A stretch of DNA of 64,000 bases, from positions 1 through 64,000 of the forward strand of contig JANQQU010000056.1 of assembly GCA_028284905.1 (NCBI GenBank), read 5' to 3'. The notes under the pieces are model-generated. The model saw nothing but the letters and a program-made list of their open reading frames with translations. It was not told where the DNA came from and did no database searches. Each line of letters begins with the position of its first letter. Within the stretch, counting starts at the first letter, position 1. The position numbers were made by a program, and so were the translations under genes. Shown here in pieces: positions 36,401 through 45,200 of the stretch. The stretch is from Calditrichia bacterium. Its GTDB lineage: Bacteria; Calditrichota; Calditrichia; RBG-13-44-9; J075.

Positions 36401-37618
36401 AGTAAACAGTTATCAGTTAACAGTGAACAGTTGTCAGTTAACAGTGAACAGTTATCAGTTGTCAGTGAACAGTTGTCAGATTTGGGGGGAGGGAATCTGG
36501 AGAGTCATTTATTGGTTGCTGTGCGGGATAATGGTATTGGTATTCCGGCGGATCGCCTCCCGCACATTTTTGATCGTTTTTACCAGGTGGATGCCTCGCA
36601 GACTCGGGAACAAGAAGGGACTGGTATTGGTCTCTCATTAACGAAGGAACTTGTGGAGCTTCATGTTGGCAGCATTTCTGTGGAGAGCCAGGAGGGCGTT
36701 GGCAGTACATTCAAAATTGAATTGCCGGTCTTGAGTGAAGCCGATTATAGCAGCGCGATATTGGAAGAAGAAGCCGAGGCGAGCGAGCGAGAGTTTGCGG
36801 TTGAAACAGTCTATGATGATTTTGCCTCAAATAGCAATCCCGCTGCCGGTTTGCAAGGAGAAACTGCCGGGGAGATTATTCTTGTCGTCGAAGATAATGC
36901 TGATGTGCGGGCGTATATCCGGCAAAACCTCGTAGACGATTATCGCATCGTCGAAGCCGCGGATGGGGAAGACGGATTTGCGAAAGCGCAGGAATTTATG
37001 CCGGATCTCATCATCAGCGATGTGATGATGCCGAAAGTGGATGGCTACGAGCTGGCCCGCCAGATCCGCAGTAATGAACTTACCAGCCACATACCCATTA
37101 TTATGCTGACGGCAAAAGCAGCGGAAGCGGAAAAACTGGAAGGGCTGGAAACCGGTGTTGATGCCTACCTGGTGAAGCCATTCAGCACGCAGGAATTGCA
37201 GATACGCATCCGCAAGCTGATCGAAATACGTCAGGCATTGCTAGCGAAGGTGCAGGAAAAACCGGTCATCTCTGCATCAAAAGTGATGGTGACATCCGTT
37301 GACCAGCAATTTCTTGAGCGGATGCAAAGTATTGTCGAGGAGAACATTGAAAATGAAAATTTCCAGCTTGAAGACCTATGCCGCGAAATCGGCATGAGCC
37401 GCAGCCATCTCCACCGCAAACTGTCCGCACTCCTCGGTATTTCACCAGCCCATTATATTCGCCGTATCCGCATGGAACGGGCCCGGCAACTCCTCGAAGA
37501 TAAAGCCGGCAACGTTTCCGAAATCGCCTTGCAAGTCGGCTACGCCAGCATCGCCACTTTTTCCCGAGCCTTTCGGGATACCTTTGGGGCACCGCCCTCG
37601 GAGTTTTTGAAAAAATAG
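33407..37618 (+). CDS. Hybrid two-component sensor kinase/response regulator with AraC output (HTCS)
   Basis: 1403 aa. An N-terminal signal/anchor (residues ~15-35) and a large periplasmic sensor of two-component-regulator propeller repeats are followed by a Y_Y_Y domain (about 720-800), a transmembrane helix (about 806-826), a HisKA domain with phospho-acceptor His864 (NISHEFRTPLT), a HATPase domain, a receiver domain with Asp1205 (LIISDVMMPK) and an AraC HTH domain to the end. In the HATPase domain, between the N-box (NLLSNALKFTPEGG) and the DNGIGIP box, residues ~993-1025 are a heptad repeat (QLSVNSE type) encoded by a heptamer DNA array. This membrane-spanning sensor-to-DNA arrangement often controls polysaccharide or surface-protein genes in FCB bacteria. 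The triplicated secreted-protein genes downstream are candidate targets (inference). Confidence 0.94.
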   Translation: MKQSFHKPFRFWGLCNWIYCLFFSAGIWAVIYAQPQTNLPINESGLPFIQNFSPKDYGSAHAQNWAVVQDTRGIIYIANNLGILIYDGVSWRLVPTNSTARALAISENGRIFVGCRDDFGYLAPDSTGQLQFVSLLKELPEAYHNFGVVHGVKVTAEGTYFKAAQILFRWKKETTEVTGITENKDAPSVRGTVSVWSAQTRFIRLFSTHKGIYVNQPTFGLMKVEGDSLVMAAGGERFAQGSVYFMQDVPTHTESSGMRILAGSHAHGLFWYDGRVFEPFYLEDATAKELKVTGLRGSILLNDGTLAVRTRRFGLLIIDQNGRLRQKVNREAGLRSLNISGFFQDRENGLWLAQGSGVARVELPSRFSYFGEASGLLGSVLSISRHNGELYVAGSLGVFRLTTDISAKSEPLFKRFEGVLGSTWALLSIGKTLLIGGERAIYTISGDQVEKINSLMSRYFYRSTYHHDLVYVGLNGGLTILKKQNGEWLTRHVAGVTEQIRSIVEVNPGELWLGTGNKGGALHVRIPDLSNTESAELESPEILAEVKRYGSEHGLPGTRFTRVYPTGGKAIFATDTGLRSFNEEKQYFFPDSSYGAILADTTRIVSRFEEGADGKFWVKTTKDHRRETGVIIPQKDGSYLWDSKPFLRIADWGSVYCIYPDPLDEDIAWIGGPEGLVRYDQSIERDYDADFPALIRRVIADGDSIIFYGESSPAALTDGPILEYKDNALRFEYAAPTLDNPEENNYQVYLEGFDKTWSPWTTETKKDYTNLPEGNYTFRVRAKNIYDHPGSEAHFSFEILRPWYRSWWVYSIYGLLIFTFFWAIRRYEMGRQRFKHDAEIRAQEAEKLQEVDALKSRFFANISHEFRTPLTLIMGQTGNVLTKVQDPDMKSQLQMSMRNANRLLRLINQLLDLSKIEAGGMTLKASPQNIVPLLRSLTSSFESFARKKGIGLKFDCAHENIIVNCELDKIEKIIYNLLSNALKFTPEGGTVGVQLSVISKQLSVNSEQLSVNSEQLSVVSEQLSDLGGGNLESHLLVAVRDNGIGIPADRLPHIFDRFYQVDASQTREQEGTGIGLSLTKELVELHVGSISVESQEGVGSTFKIELPVLSEADYSSAILEEEAEASEREFAVETVYDDFASNSNPAAGLQGETAGEIILVVEDNADVRAYIRQNLVDDYRIVEAADGEDGFAKAQEFMPDLIISDVMMPKVDGYELARQIRSNELTSHIPIIMLTAKAAEAEKLEGLETGVDAYLVKPFSTQELQIRIRKLIEIRQALLAKVQEKPVISASKVMVTSVDQQFLERMQSIVEENIENENFQLEDLCREIGMSRSHLHRKLSALLGISPAHYIRRIRMERARQLLEDKAGNVSEIALQVGYASIATFSRAFRDTFGAPPSEFLKK
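36385..36479. repeat. Heptamer tandem array inside the kinase ATPase domain
   Basis: Thirteen uninterrupted heptamers of consensus WCAGTNR (ACAGTTA, TCAGTAA, ACAGTGA and so on) fill 36385-36475. The reading frame stays open, so three heptamers give seven residues and the array is translated as a degenerate seven-residue repeat. Confidence 0.93.
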
Positions 37619-37624
37619 GTGAGT

Positions 37625-37774
37625 GCGTTGTTCGTTGTTCGTTCTTCGTTGTTCGTTTTTCGTAAAATAGATTGTGTAGCTTAAACTCAAGCCTACCATT
37701 CTTGGGGAAAACGATATCAACAATCAACGAATTTCGATCAACGATCAACGATCAACGAATTTCGATCAACGAAT
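37625..37774. repeat. Heptamer repeat blocks after the hybrid kinase gene
   Basis: Copies of a CGTTGTT-type heptamer at 37625-37661 and of its inverse (GATCAAC, AATCAACGAATTTC) at 37717-37774, giving an inverted pair like that at 6010-6164. The rest of the spacer up to 37915 repeats GAGACAAATTG twice (37793-37845) and shows no gene. Confidence 0.75.
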
Positions 37775-37915
37775 ATTTCCCCCCTTGAGACAAATTGCAA
37801 AGAAAATGGGACGTTTTGCAAAACCCTGAGACAAATTGAAAAATCTTAGGGAGGCCCTGCAAAGCATCCCCGGTCGTTTTCTTCTAACTTGATTCCAGAC
37901 AAGAAAAACAAGCGG

Positions 37916-38584
37916 ATGAAGAAAATGATGACGACGCCCCAAAACATTTCCCCGGATAAAAAAGAGCGTGCCGCAGACGCGCCGGCGAGCTATTCCCGCG
38001 CCCGTTCATTCTATGATCGATTGGCCTGGGGCTGCACCACGGGAAAAATTATTGCCTTTAATAATGAGCACATTTCCGCCCGTCACCTCGATATCAGCGG
38101 AGGGAACGGCAATCTCTTAGATAAATGTGTTCTCCCTTCACCGGAACCGCTGATTGCTTTGGCAGGTCCGAATGCCGGCAATCTGAAACGAGCTGCACAA
38201 CGGTTACAAGATTATAACCCAACCATTCAGGTAATCAATCCCCTCAAGCCATTCTGGATTCGCCCCGGTAGTTTCGAATCTATCGGGATGACTGCTTTGC
38301 TGCACACTTTACCAGGCGACTTGCGCAGCAAAAGCGTGGTATTTCAACACATTAAACCATTGCTCAGCCGAAGCGGGGGCGTGGTATTTGGCACAACCAT
38401 TCTAGGCAAGGGCGTCATCCACAATCCCCTGGGACGCGCCCTGATGCTCATTAATAACGCCCGGGGCGTTTTCGGCAATCACTGGGACACACCCTGGGAT
38501 TTGGAAGCTGCACTGAAAACCCATTTCCACACGTATGAGCTGCACATCGAAGGCAGTGTGGCGCTGTTTAGCGGCAAAATATAG
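37916..38584 (+). CDS. Class I SAM-dependent methyltransferase-like protein
   Basis: 222 aa from the ATG at 37916; a TTG at 37889 in the same frame is an alternative, and neither has a good ribosome-binding site. The sequence reads SYSRARSFYDRLAWGCTTGKIIAF, then HLDISGGNGNLLDKC, a motif I in which the usual DxGxGxG is DISGGNG, and FESIGMTALLHTLPGDLRSKSVVFQHIKPLLSRSGGVVFGTTILG, matching motifs IV-VI of small-molecule methyltransferases. Substrate unknown. It lies between the kinase gene and the secreted-protein array with repeats on its left. Confidence 0.7.
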   Translation: MKKMMTTPQNISPDKKERAADAPASYSRARSFYDRLAWGCTTGKIIAFNNEHISARHLDISGGNGNLLDKCVLPSPEPLIALAGPNAGNLKRAAQRLQDYNPTIQVINPLKPFWIRPGSFESIGMTALLHTLPGDLRSKSVVFQHIKPLLSRSGGVVFGTTILGKGVIHNPLGRALMLINNARGVFGNHWDTPWDLEAALKTHFHTYELHIEGSVALFSGKI

Positions 38585-38744
38585 AACGTTTCATTATGAT
38601 CATGCAATATCAGGTCTTTAAGAAAATAAGCATCTTAAACCAAAAAGGAACAATGATATGGCAGAGAAAAAAAATTCGAATAAAACGGTTGTTGATGACC
38701 GAAAAATACACTTTTACAAGCGACAAAGAATAAAGGAGAAAACG

Positions 38745-41700
38745 ATGAAAAGATTTTGGAAAAATGTTCTGGGCGCCACCATCGCACTGATCTGCTGTTT
38801 ACCGCTGATGGCCTTTGCCCAGTTTTCCCACATGTTTACAAACACCGCCCACATTGATGATGGAGGCGTTGCAAGGTGGATTTCTGTAGATGCTAATGGC
38901 ACGGTTTTTCTTTCGAACAATGATGAAGGGCTGCGCGCCTATACCTACGGAGGCTCATCTTTTACCAATACTGCACATATTGACCCGGGCGGGATTACAA
39001 AAGGTGTTGCGTTCACTGCAGACGGCACCGTAATTCTCGCAAACGGATATTCGGGTCTACGCGCCTTAAGCTACGACGGCTCATCCTTTACCAGCACTGC
39101 ATCTATTGATCTTGCAGAAGATGCAACAGCTGTCGCGGTGAATGCTGATGGTACTATTTTTGTTGTAAACTCATTCGCAGGCCTACGCGCCTTTAACTAT
39201 GACGGCTTATCCTTTACCAGCATCGCCCATATTGATAATGGCGGATCTGCAAGTGATGTCGCACTGGGGGCTGATGGCACCATTTTTACTGCGAACAGGA
39301 GTGACGGCCTGCGTGCCTATAGCTATGACGGCGTTTCCTTTACCAACACTGCACACATTAACCAGGGGGTGGCATACAGCCTTGCAATCGGTGCAGACGG
39401 CACCATTTTTGTCGCAAGCGGATATTCGGGGCTACACGCATACAGCTATGACGGCTCATCCTTTACCAATACCGCCCACATGTATAATGGGAGAGCGGCA
39501 GATGCTGTCGCGGTGGGGGCAGATGGCACCATCTTTCTGGCTAGTTTTAGAGGAGGGCTGTACGCCTACACCTACGACGGCTCGTCCTTTACCAACACCG
39601 CCCACATTGGTCAGGGTATGGATATGACTGACGTCGCTGTAGGGGCTGATGGCACCATTTTTCTGGCAAATTTTCACGACGGTATGAGTGCTTATCGCTA
39701 TTTTGAAAAAAATACCTACATCGTCACCAACACTAACGATGCCGGCAGTGGATCATTCCGTCAGGCCATTCTTGATGCCAACGCACACCCTAATATTGAT
39801 CCCAGCACGCCGGATACCATCAAATTTAATATTGATGGTGCCGGGCCGCATTCTATTCAACCGGGTTCCGCATTACCGGATATCACCGATGCGGTAATCA
39901 TCGACGGCACAACTAATCCCGACGCCAACCATAGCGCCTGGCCGCCAACGCTTTCGATTGAATTGAATGGTAGCAATGCCGGAAGCGCGAGTGGATTAAC
40001 CCTGCTGAGCGATGCCAGCGGCTCCACCATTCGCGGACTGGTTATCAACGGGTTTGATTACAACGGTATTGATCTGGTTTACAGTAGCAACAATCTTATA
40101 GAATGCAATTTTATCGGTACCAATACAGCTGGCACGGCGGCTATCCCTAACCTGGAGTCAGGCATATTGGTTAATAAGAGTACTCGGAACACCGTCGGTG
40201 GCACCAATGCTGGCGCCGGCAACCTTATTTCCGGAAATGGCGATCATGGTATCTTCATTGTTCTTTCAGATTTGACGTTGGTGCAGGGTAATTATATCGG
40301 AACGAATGCAGCTGGCACGGAGGCTATCCCCAACGAAAATATCGGTATACTTAATGATGTCGCTAACCGCAATACCATCGGCGGCGGCAGTGCTGTGGCC
40401 GGCAACCTCATTTCCGGAAACGGAGATCGTGGCATCTTGATTCGGGATTCAGATTCGACTTTAGTACAAGGTAATAATATCGGAATGAATGCAGCTGGCA
40501 CGGAGGCTATCCCCAATGAAGAATCGGGCATGGAATTGATACGAAGTGACCGCAGCACCATCGGCGGTAGCGAGGAGGGCGATGGAAATATTATCGCATA
40601 TAATAATGGAGCTGGTCTTTTTCTCGACAGCGGGCTTCGCAACCGTATTCTTGGCAATGCCATTTTTAATAACGGCACATTGGGCATCGATATTGCCGCT
40701 GAGGGGGTAAACGCCAACGATCCCGGCGATGACGACATTGGTGCGAACGATCTGCAGAACTTCCCGTTGCTCACCACAGCGAAAACGGATGATGGCGAGA
40801 TTACGATCTCCGGGACTTTTAACAGCACAGCGAACACCAACGGCTTTCGACTGGAGTTCTTCGCCAGCACCTCCTGCAACGGCGATCAATCCGGCAATCC
40901 GCAAAGCGAGGACTACGGCGAGGGCGAGACCTTCCTTGGTTACACCACTGTGAACACCGATGCGAACGGCGATGCCCGTTTTACCGTGAATTTAAGCGCG
41001 GATGTTGCCGTCGGTGCGTTTATCAGCGCAACTGCAACTTCGCCGGATAGCAGCACCTCGGAGTTTTCCCAATGTATTGCGGCAACGCCCCGATTCGTTC
41101 TGCTCTCTGCCATCGATATCGAAATCAGCGGCCTGCAATTATCAGATGGCGATATGCACGCCAATGACGATATCACTTTTAATAAAGGTCTCCCCGGCAC
41201 CCACACCGGCAACCTCAGTGCGGTTGACAACATCGATATCAGCAGTAAGAATACCATTGATGGTGATGTGAATGCCGGCGGTGATCTCGATAACGACGGG
41301 ACGATCAATGGCGCAGCAAACGGTGGTGCATCTGTCGACCCGGTTGATCTGCCTACCCTCGCCTCATTCACTGCGGGAACAGAAAATGTAACGGTGGATG
41401 GCGATGGTGATGTGACACTACCGCCTGGCATGAATAAAGATGTTGTCGTGGAAAGAGATGGCACTCTGCGCCTGAACGCCGGGGAATACTTTCTGGATGA
41501 ATTGGAATTTGGCACCGACACTCGCCTGATCGTCGACGTAAGCGGCGGTGATGTGGTGGTTAACATCGTCAGCGATTTGGAGTTTGGTCAGCGCATGGAA
41601 GTAAGCGTCAGTGGCGGCAGCACCTCCCGCTTTATTATCAATAGCATTCAGACTAAAAATATTGATTTTGGCCGGGAAGCAACGGTGATCGCTACCATTA

Positions 41701-42140
41701 TTGCTCCGGATGCGAAAGTTCGGGCGGGCAGCTATGTGCGCTTCAGCGGATCGATTTGTGCGAAAGATATCGTTTTCAGCACTGGTCCGGTGATTGTCGG
41801 CCACAATGCCAGTCTGCCGAAAGTAGTCGTCAATGATGAAGCAGATGTTGCTGCACTGCCGCAGGTTTTTGTGCTGGAACAGAATTACCCCAATCCCTTT
41901 AACCCCACGACTAATATCGGATTTCGGATGTCGGATGTCGGATTTGTTCAGCTGGCAATCTATGACATTACTGGGCAATTGGTGCGGACTTTGGTGAATG
42001 AACATCGTGCGGCTGGCAATTATACCGTCAGTTGGGATGCCACCAATGATTTCGGGGCAAAAGTGGCCAGCGGTGTTTACCTCTATAAGCTGCAAGCCGC
42101 GGATTTTGTGCAGGTGAAGAAGATGGTGCTGTTGAAGTAA
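38745..42140 (+). CDS. Giant secreted propeller/beta-helix protein, copy 1, with sorting domain
   Basis: 1131 aa from the ATG after AAAGGAG; a longer frame to 38658 would bury the signal peptide (MKRFWKNVLGATIALICCLP). Domain order: seven ~43-residue repeats with YDGSSFTNTAHID and GADGTIFLAN (residues ~22-320), fitting a seven-bladed propeller; a CSLREA-like start (VTNTNDAGSGSFRQAILDAN, ~325); a right-handed beta-helix with three GTNAAGTxAIPN units; a beta-sandwich (EDYGEGETFLGYTTV); a conserved region from ~783 (DIEISGLQLS...) resembling DUF7305; and a sorting domain from ~1040 (QNYPNPFNPTTNIGF ... KKMVLLK). Expected at the cell surface or outside. Function unknown; adhesion or matrix-building is a guess. 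First of three tandem paralogues. Confidence 0.88.
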   Translation: MKRFWKNVLGATIALICCLPLMAFAQFSHMFTNTAHIDDGGVARWISVDANGTVFLSNNDEGLRAYTYGGSSFTNTAHIDPGGITKGVAFTADGTVILANGYSGLRALSYDGSSFTSTASIDLAEDATAVAVNADGTIFVVNSFAGLRAFNYDGLSFTSIAHIDNGGSASDVALGADGTIFTANRSDGLRAYSYDGVSFTNTAHINQGVAYSLAIGADGTIFVASGYSGLHAYSYDGSSFTNTAHMYNGRAADAVAVGADGTIFLASFRGGLYAYTYDGSSFTNTAHIGQGMDMTDVAVGADGTIFLANFHDGMSAYRYFEKNTYIVTNTNDAGSGSFRQAILDANAHPNIDPSTPDTIKFNIDGAGPHSIQPGSALPDITDAVIIDGTTNPDANHSAWPPTLSIELNGSNAGSASGLTLLSDASGSTIRGLVINGFDYNGIDLVYSSNNLIECNFIGTNTAGTAAIPNLESGILVNKSTRNTVGGTNAGAGNLISGNGDHGIFIVLSDLTLVQGNYIGTNAAGTEAIPNENIGILNDVANRNTIGGGSAVAGNLISGNGDRGILIRDSDSTLVQGNNIGMNAAGTEAIPNEESGMELIRSDRSTIGGSEEGDGNIIAYNNGAGLFLDSGLRNRILGNAIFNNGTLGIDIAAEGVNANDPGDDDIGANDLQNFPLLTTAKTDDGEITISGTFNSTANTNGFRLEFFASTSCNGDQSGNPQSEDYGEGETFLGYTTVNTDANGDARFTVNLSADVAVGAFISATATSPDSSTSEFSQCIAATPRFVLLSAIDIEISGLQLSDGDMHANDDITFNKGLPGTHTGNLSAVDNIDISSKNTIDGDVNAGGDLDNDGTINGAANGGASVDPVDLPTLASFTAGTENVTVDGDGDVTLPPGMNKDVVVERDGTLRLNAGEYFLDELEFGTDTRLIVDVSGGDVVVNIVSDLEFGQRMEVSVSGGSTSRFIINSIQTKNIDFGREATVIATIIAPDAKVRAGSYVRFSGSICAKDIVFSTGPVIVGHNASLPKVVVNDEADVAALPQVFVLEQNYPNPFNPTTNIGFRMSDVGFVQLAIYDITGQLVRTLVNEHRAAGNYTVSWDATNDFGAKVASGVYLYKLQAADFVQVKKMVLLK

Positions 42141-42160
42141 TCATGCATTGCGTTCGAAGG

Positions 42161-42207
42161 CAGCCGTTTTGCGGATAGCAGCAGGCATTAAATCTGCAAA
42201 GCGACTG
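42161..42207 (+). other. Spacer hairpin between copies 1 and 2
   Basis: CAGCCGTTTTGCGGAT (42161-42176) pairs with ATCTGCAAAGCGACTG (42192-42207) with two G-U pairs and one mismatch. Homologous to the hairpin at 46088-46137. No T-run follows. Confidence 0.65.
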
Positions 42208-42258
42208 TTGCTGAGTGAAAAAATACTTTTATAAACGAGAAAAATTCAAGGAAAAAAG

Positions 42259-45200
42259 ATGAAGAGTTTTTGGAGAATCCTTAGATACGCCGCAATCGTG
42301 TTGATTTTACCGGCTACGGTATTTGCCCAGTTGTCCCATATTTTTACCAACACTGCTCATATCGATGAAGGAGGTTTTGCAATAGACGTCACGTTGGGCG
42401 CAGACGGCACTATCTTCCTCGCCAACGGCGATGACGGCCTGCGTGCTTATAGTTACGATGGCTCATCCTTTACCAACACCGCCCACATTCATAATGGCGA
42501 ATTAATAATAGGCGTCGCACTGGGCGCAGACGGCACTGTATTTGTGGCAAAATCAGAAGACGGTCTTAGCGCTTATAGCTACGACGGTTCATCCTTTACC
42601 AATACTGCCAACATTGATGATGGGGGATTTGCCGAAGATGTCGCCGTAGGTGCAGACGGTACTGTCTTCCTCGCGAATGGTGATGGCGGCCTGCTTGCCT
42701 ATAGTTACGACGGCTCATCCTTTACCAACACCGCCTTCATTAGTAATGGGACGGGATTTGCCGAAGATGTCGCCGTGGGAGCAGACGGCACTGTCTTTCT
42801 CGCGAACATAACTGAAGGCCTGGGCGCCTACAGCTATGACGGTTCATCCTTCACCAATACCGCCCATATCGATAATGGCGGGCAGGCGTTTGGCGTTGCA
42901 GAGGGACCTGATGGCACAATCTTTCTCGCGAATTTTGATGATGGCCTGCGTGCCTATAGCTACGATGGCTCATCCTTTACCAATACCGCCCACATTGATG
43001 ATGGCGAGTTTGCATTGGGCGTTACAGTGGGTGCAGACGGCACAATTTTCCTTGCGAACAATAATGGCGGCCTGTTTGCCTATAGTTACGATGGCTCATC
43101 TTTTACAAACATCGCGCACATTAATGATGGAGATGGCGCCCGTAGTATCGCATTGGGTGCAGACGGTACTGTTTTTCTGGCGAACCAGCCTGACGGTTTG
43201 CGCGCCTATCGTTTTACTGAATTAATCAATACCTTTATTGTTACCAACACGAACGATGCCGGTGAAGGTTCACTGCGTCAGGCTATTCTCGATGCCAATG
43301 CACATGTTAATTTAGACTTTGACGTGCCGGACTCCATCAAGTTCGAGATCGACGGCGCCGGACCGCATACCATTCAGCCGAATTCTGCGTTACCGGCCAT
43401 TACAGATCCGGTGATCATCGACGGCACTACGGAGCCAGACGCCAATTGCGATAGCTGGCCGGCAACTTTAGCGATTGAGCTGGACGGTAGCAATGCAGGT
43501 AACCTGGTTACTGGTTTGACCCTGCAAAGCGGATCCAATGGTTCCACTATTCGTGGGCTGGTTATCAATCGTTTCAGTTCATCCGGTATTCTCATTTCTG
43601 ACAGTGACAGCAATAAGATTGAATGTAACATCATTGGCCTGGACATCACTGGTAACATTAGTCGGGGAAATGGTGCCAATGGTATCAGAATTATAAATGG
43701 TGCCCATTCAAATTTAGTTGGTGGCATCGAATTTGGCGCCGGTAATATCATTTCCGGCAACGGCTCAAATGGCATTTTTATAAGTGGTTCAGGTGCTCGA
43801 AACAATCGTGTCCAGGGGAACAGAATTGGCACAAACGCGGCAGGGACTGCTGATATTCAGAACAATTTCGGCGGTATATCGATTTCATTTTCCAATAACA
43901 ATCTCATCGGTGGTGCTTCCAGCGCGGCGCGCAATCTTATTTCCGGTAATATGGGGAATGCTAATACCGAGGGAGACGAAATTGGCATCTCTTTTTCCGA
44001 CAGCAACACTGTGCAGGGCAATTATATTGGCACTAATGCTGCCGGAACGGCAGCGATTACAAATATTAATGATGGGATAAGTCTCTATCAAAGCAGCAAA
44101 ACAAATATTATAGACAATCTCATCTCCGGAAACGACCAGGGAATATATTCGACTTATTCAGATTCTTCAGTCGTGCAGGGTAATTTTATCGGAACGGATG
44201 CCAGTGGAACGGTGGCGATACCAAATGAAGATGGCCTTTTTCTACTGAGAAAAACTCGTGATTTCTTGATTGGTGGCAGCGCACCAGGACAGGGGAATCT
44301 GATCTCGGGTAATTTAGGTAGTGGTATCGTTATTAGTAGTGGGGTCAGAGGCAATATTGTTCAGGGCAACCGTATTGGTACCGATATAACCGGCAGCCTG
44401 GCGCTTGGAAATGACGGAAATGGCGTCTTTCTTGGCAGCCTTTTGGGTCCCCGACCTAGCGAAGGTGCCGCTAATGTTGTGGGCGGTCTCTCAAGTGGGG
44501 CCGGAAATATTATTGCGTTCAATGGTGGCTCTGGTATCGTTATAACCAATTATGGTAATATCATATCCGGTAACGCAATATTCAATAACGGGCAACTTGG
44601 TATAGATCTGGATAGAAATGGCGTAACTGCCAATGACGAGGGCGATGACGACCTTGGCGGAAATGATTTGCAAAACTATCCGTTGCTCACATCCGCGGAA
44701 ACCGACGGTGGTGAGATAACCATCACCGGCACCTTCAACAGTACACCGAACACCAATGATTTCGTGCTGGAGTTCTTCGCCAACACTGTCTGCAATGGCG
44801 ATCAGAACGGCAATCCGCAAAGCGATGATTACGGTGAAGGCGAGATTTTCCTCGGTTACACCACCGTGAGCACTGATGCTAACGGCGACGCCAGCTTTTC
44901 GGTTAATTTAACCGCAGATGTTGCCGCCGGCGCGTTCATCACTGCAACAGCGACCTCACCGGATAGCAATACCTCGGAGTTCTCGCAATGCATCGTGGCA
45001 GCTGATGGCTCGCTTCACAGCTTCCTCCTGCTCTCTGCGATGGATATCGAAATCAGCGGTCTGCAATTATCTGCCGGCGATATGCACGCGAACGATGATA
45101 TCACCTTTAATAAAGGCTTCCCCGGCACCCATACCGGCAACCTCAGTGCTGTTGACAACATCGATATTAGCAGTAAGAATACCATCGATGGTGATGTAAA

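Noticed and set aside
36385-37774. CRISPR-like array
   Set aside because: Units are only 7 bases, contiguous and degenerate; there are no spacers and no cas genes.
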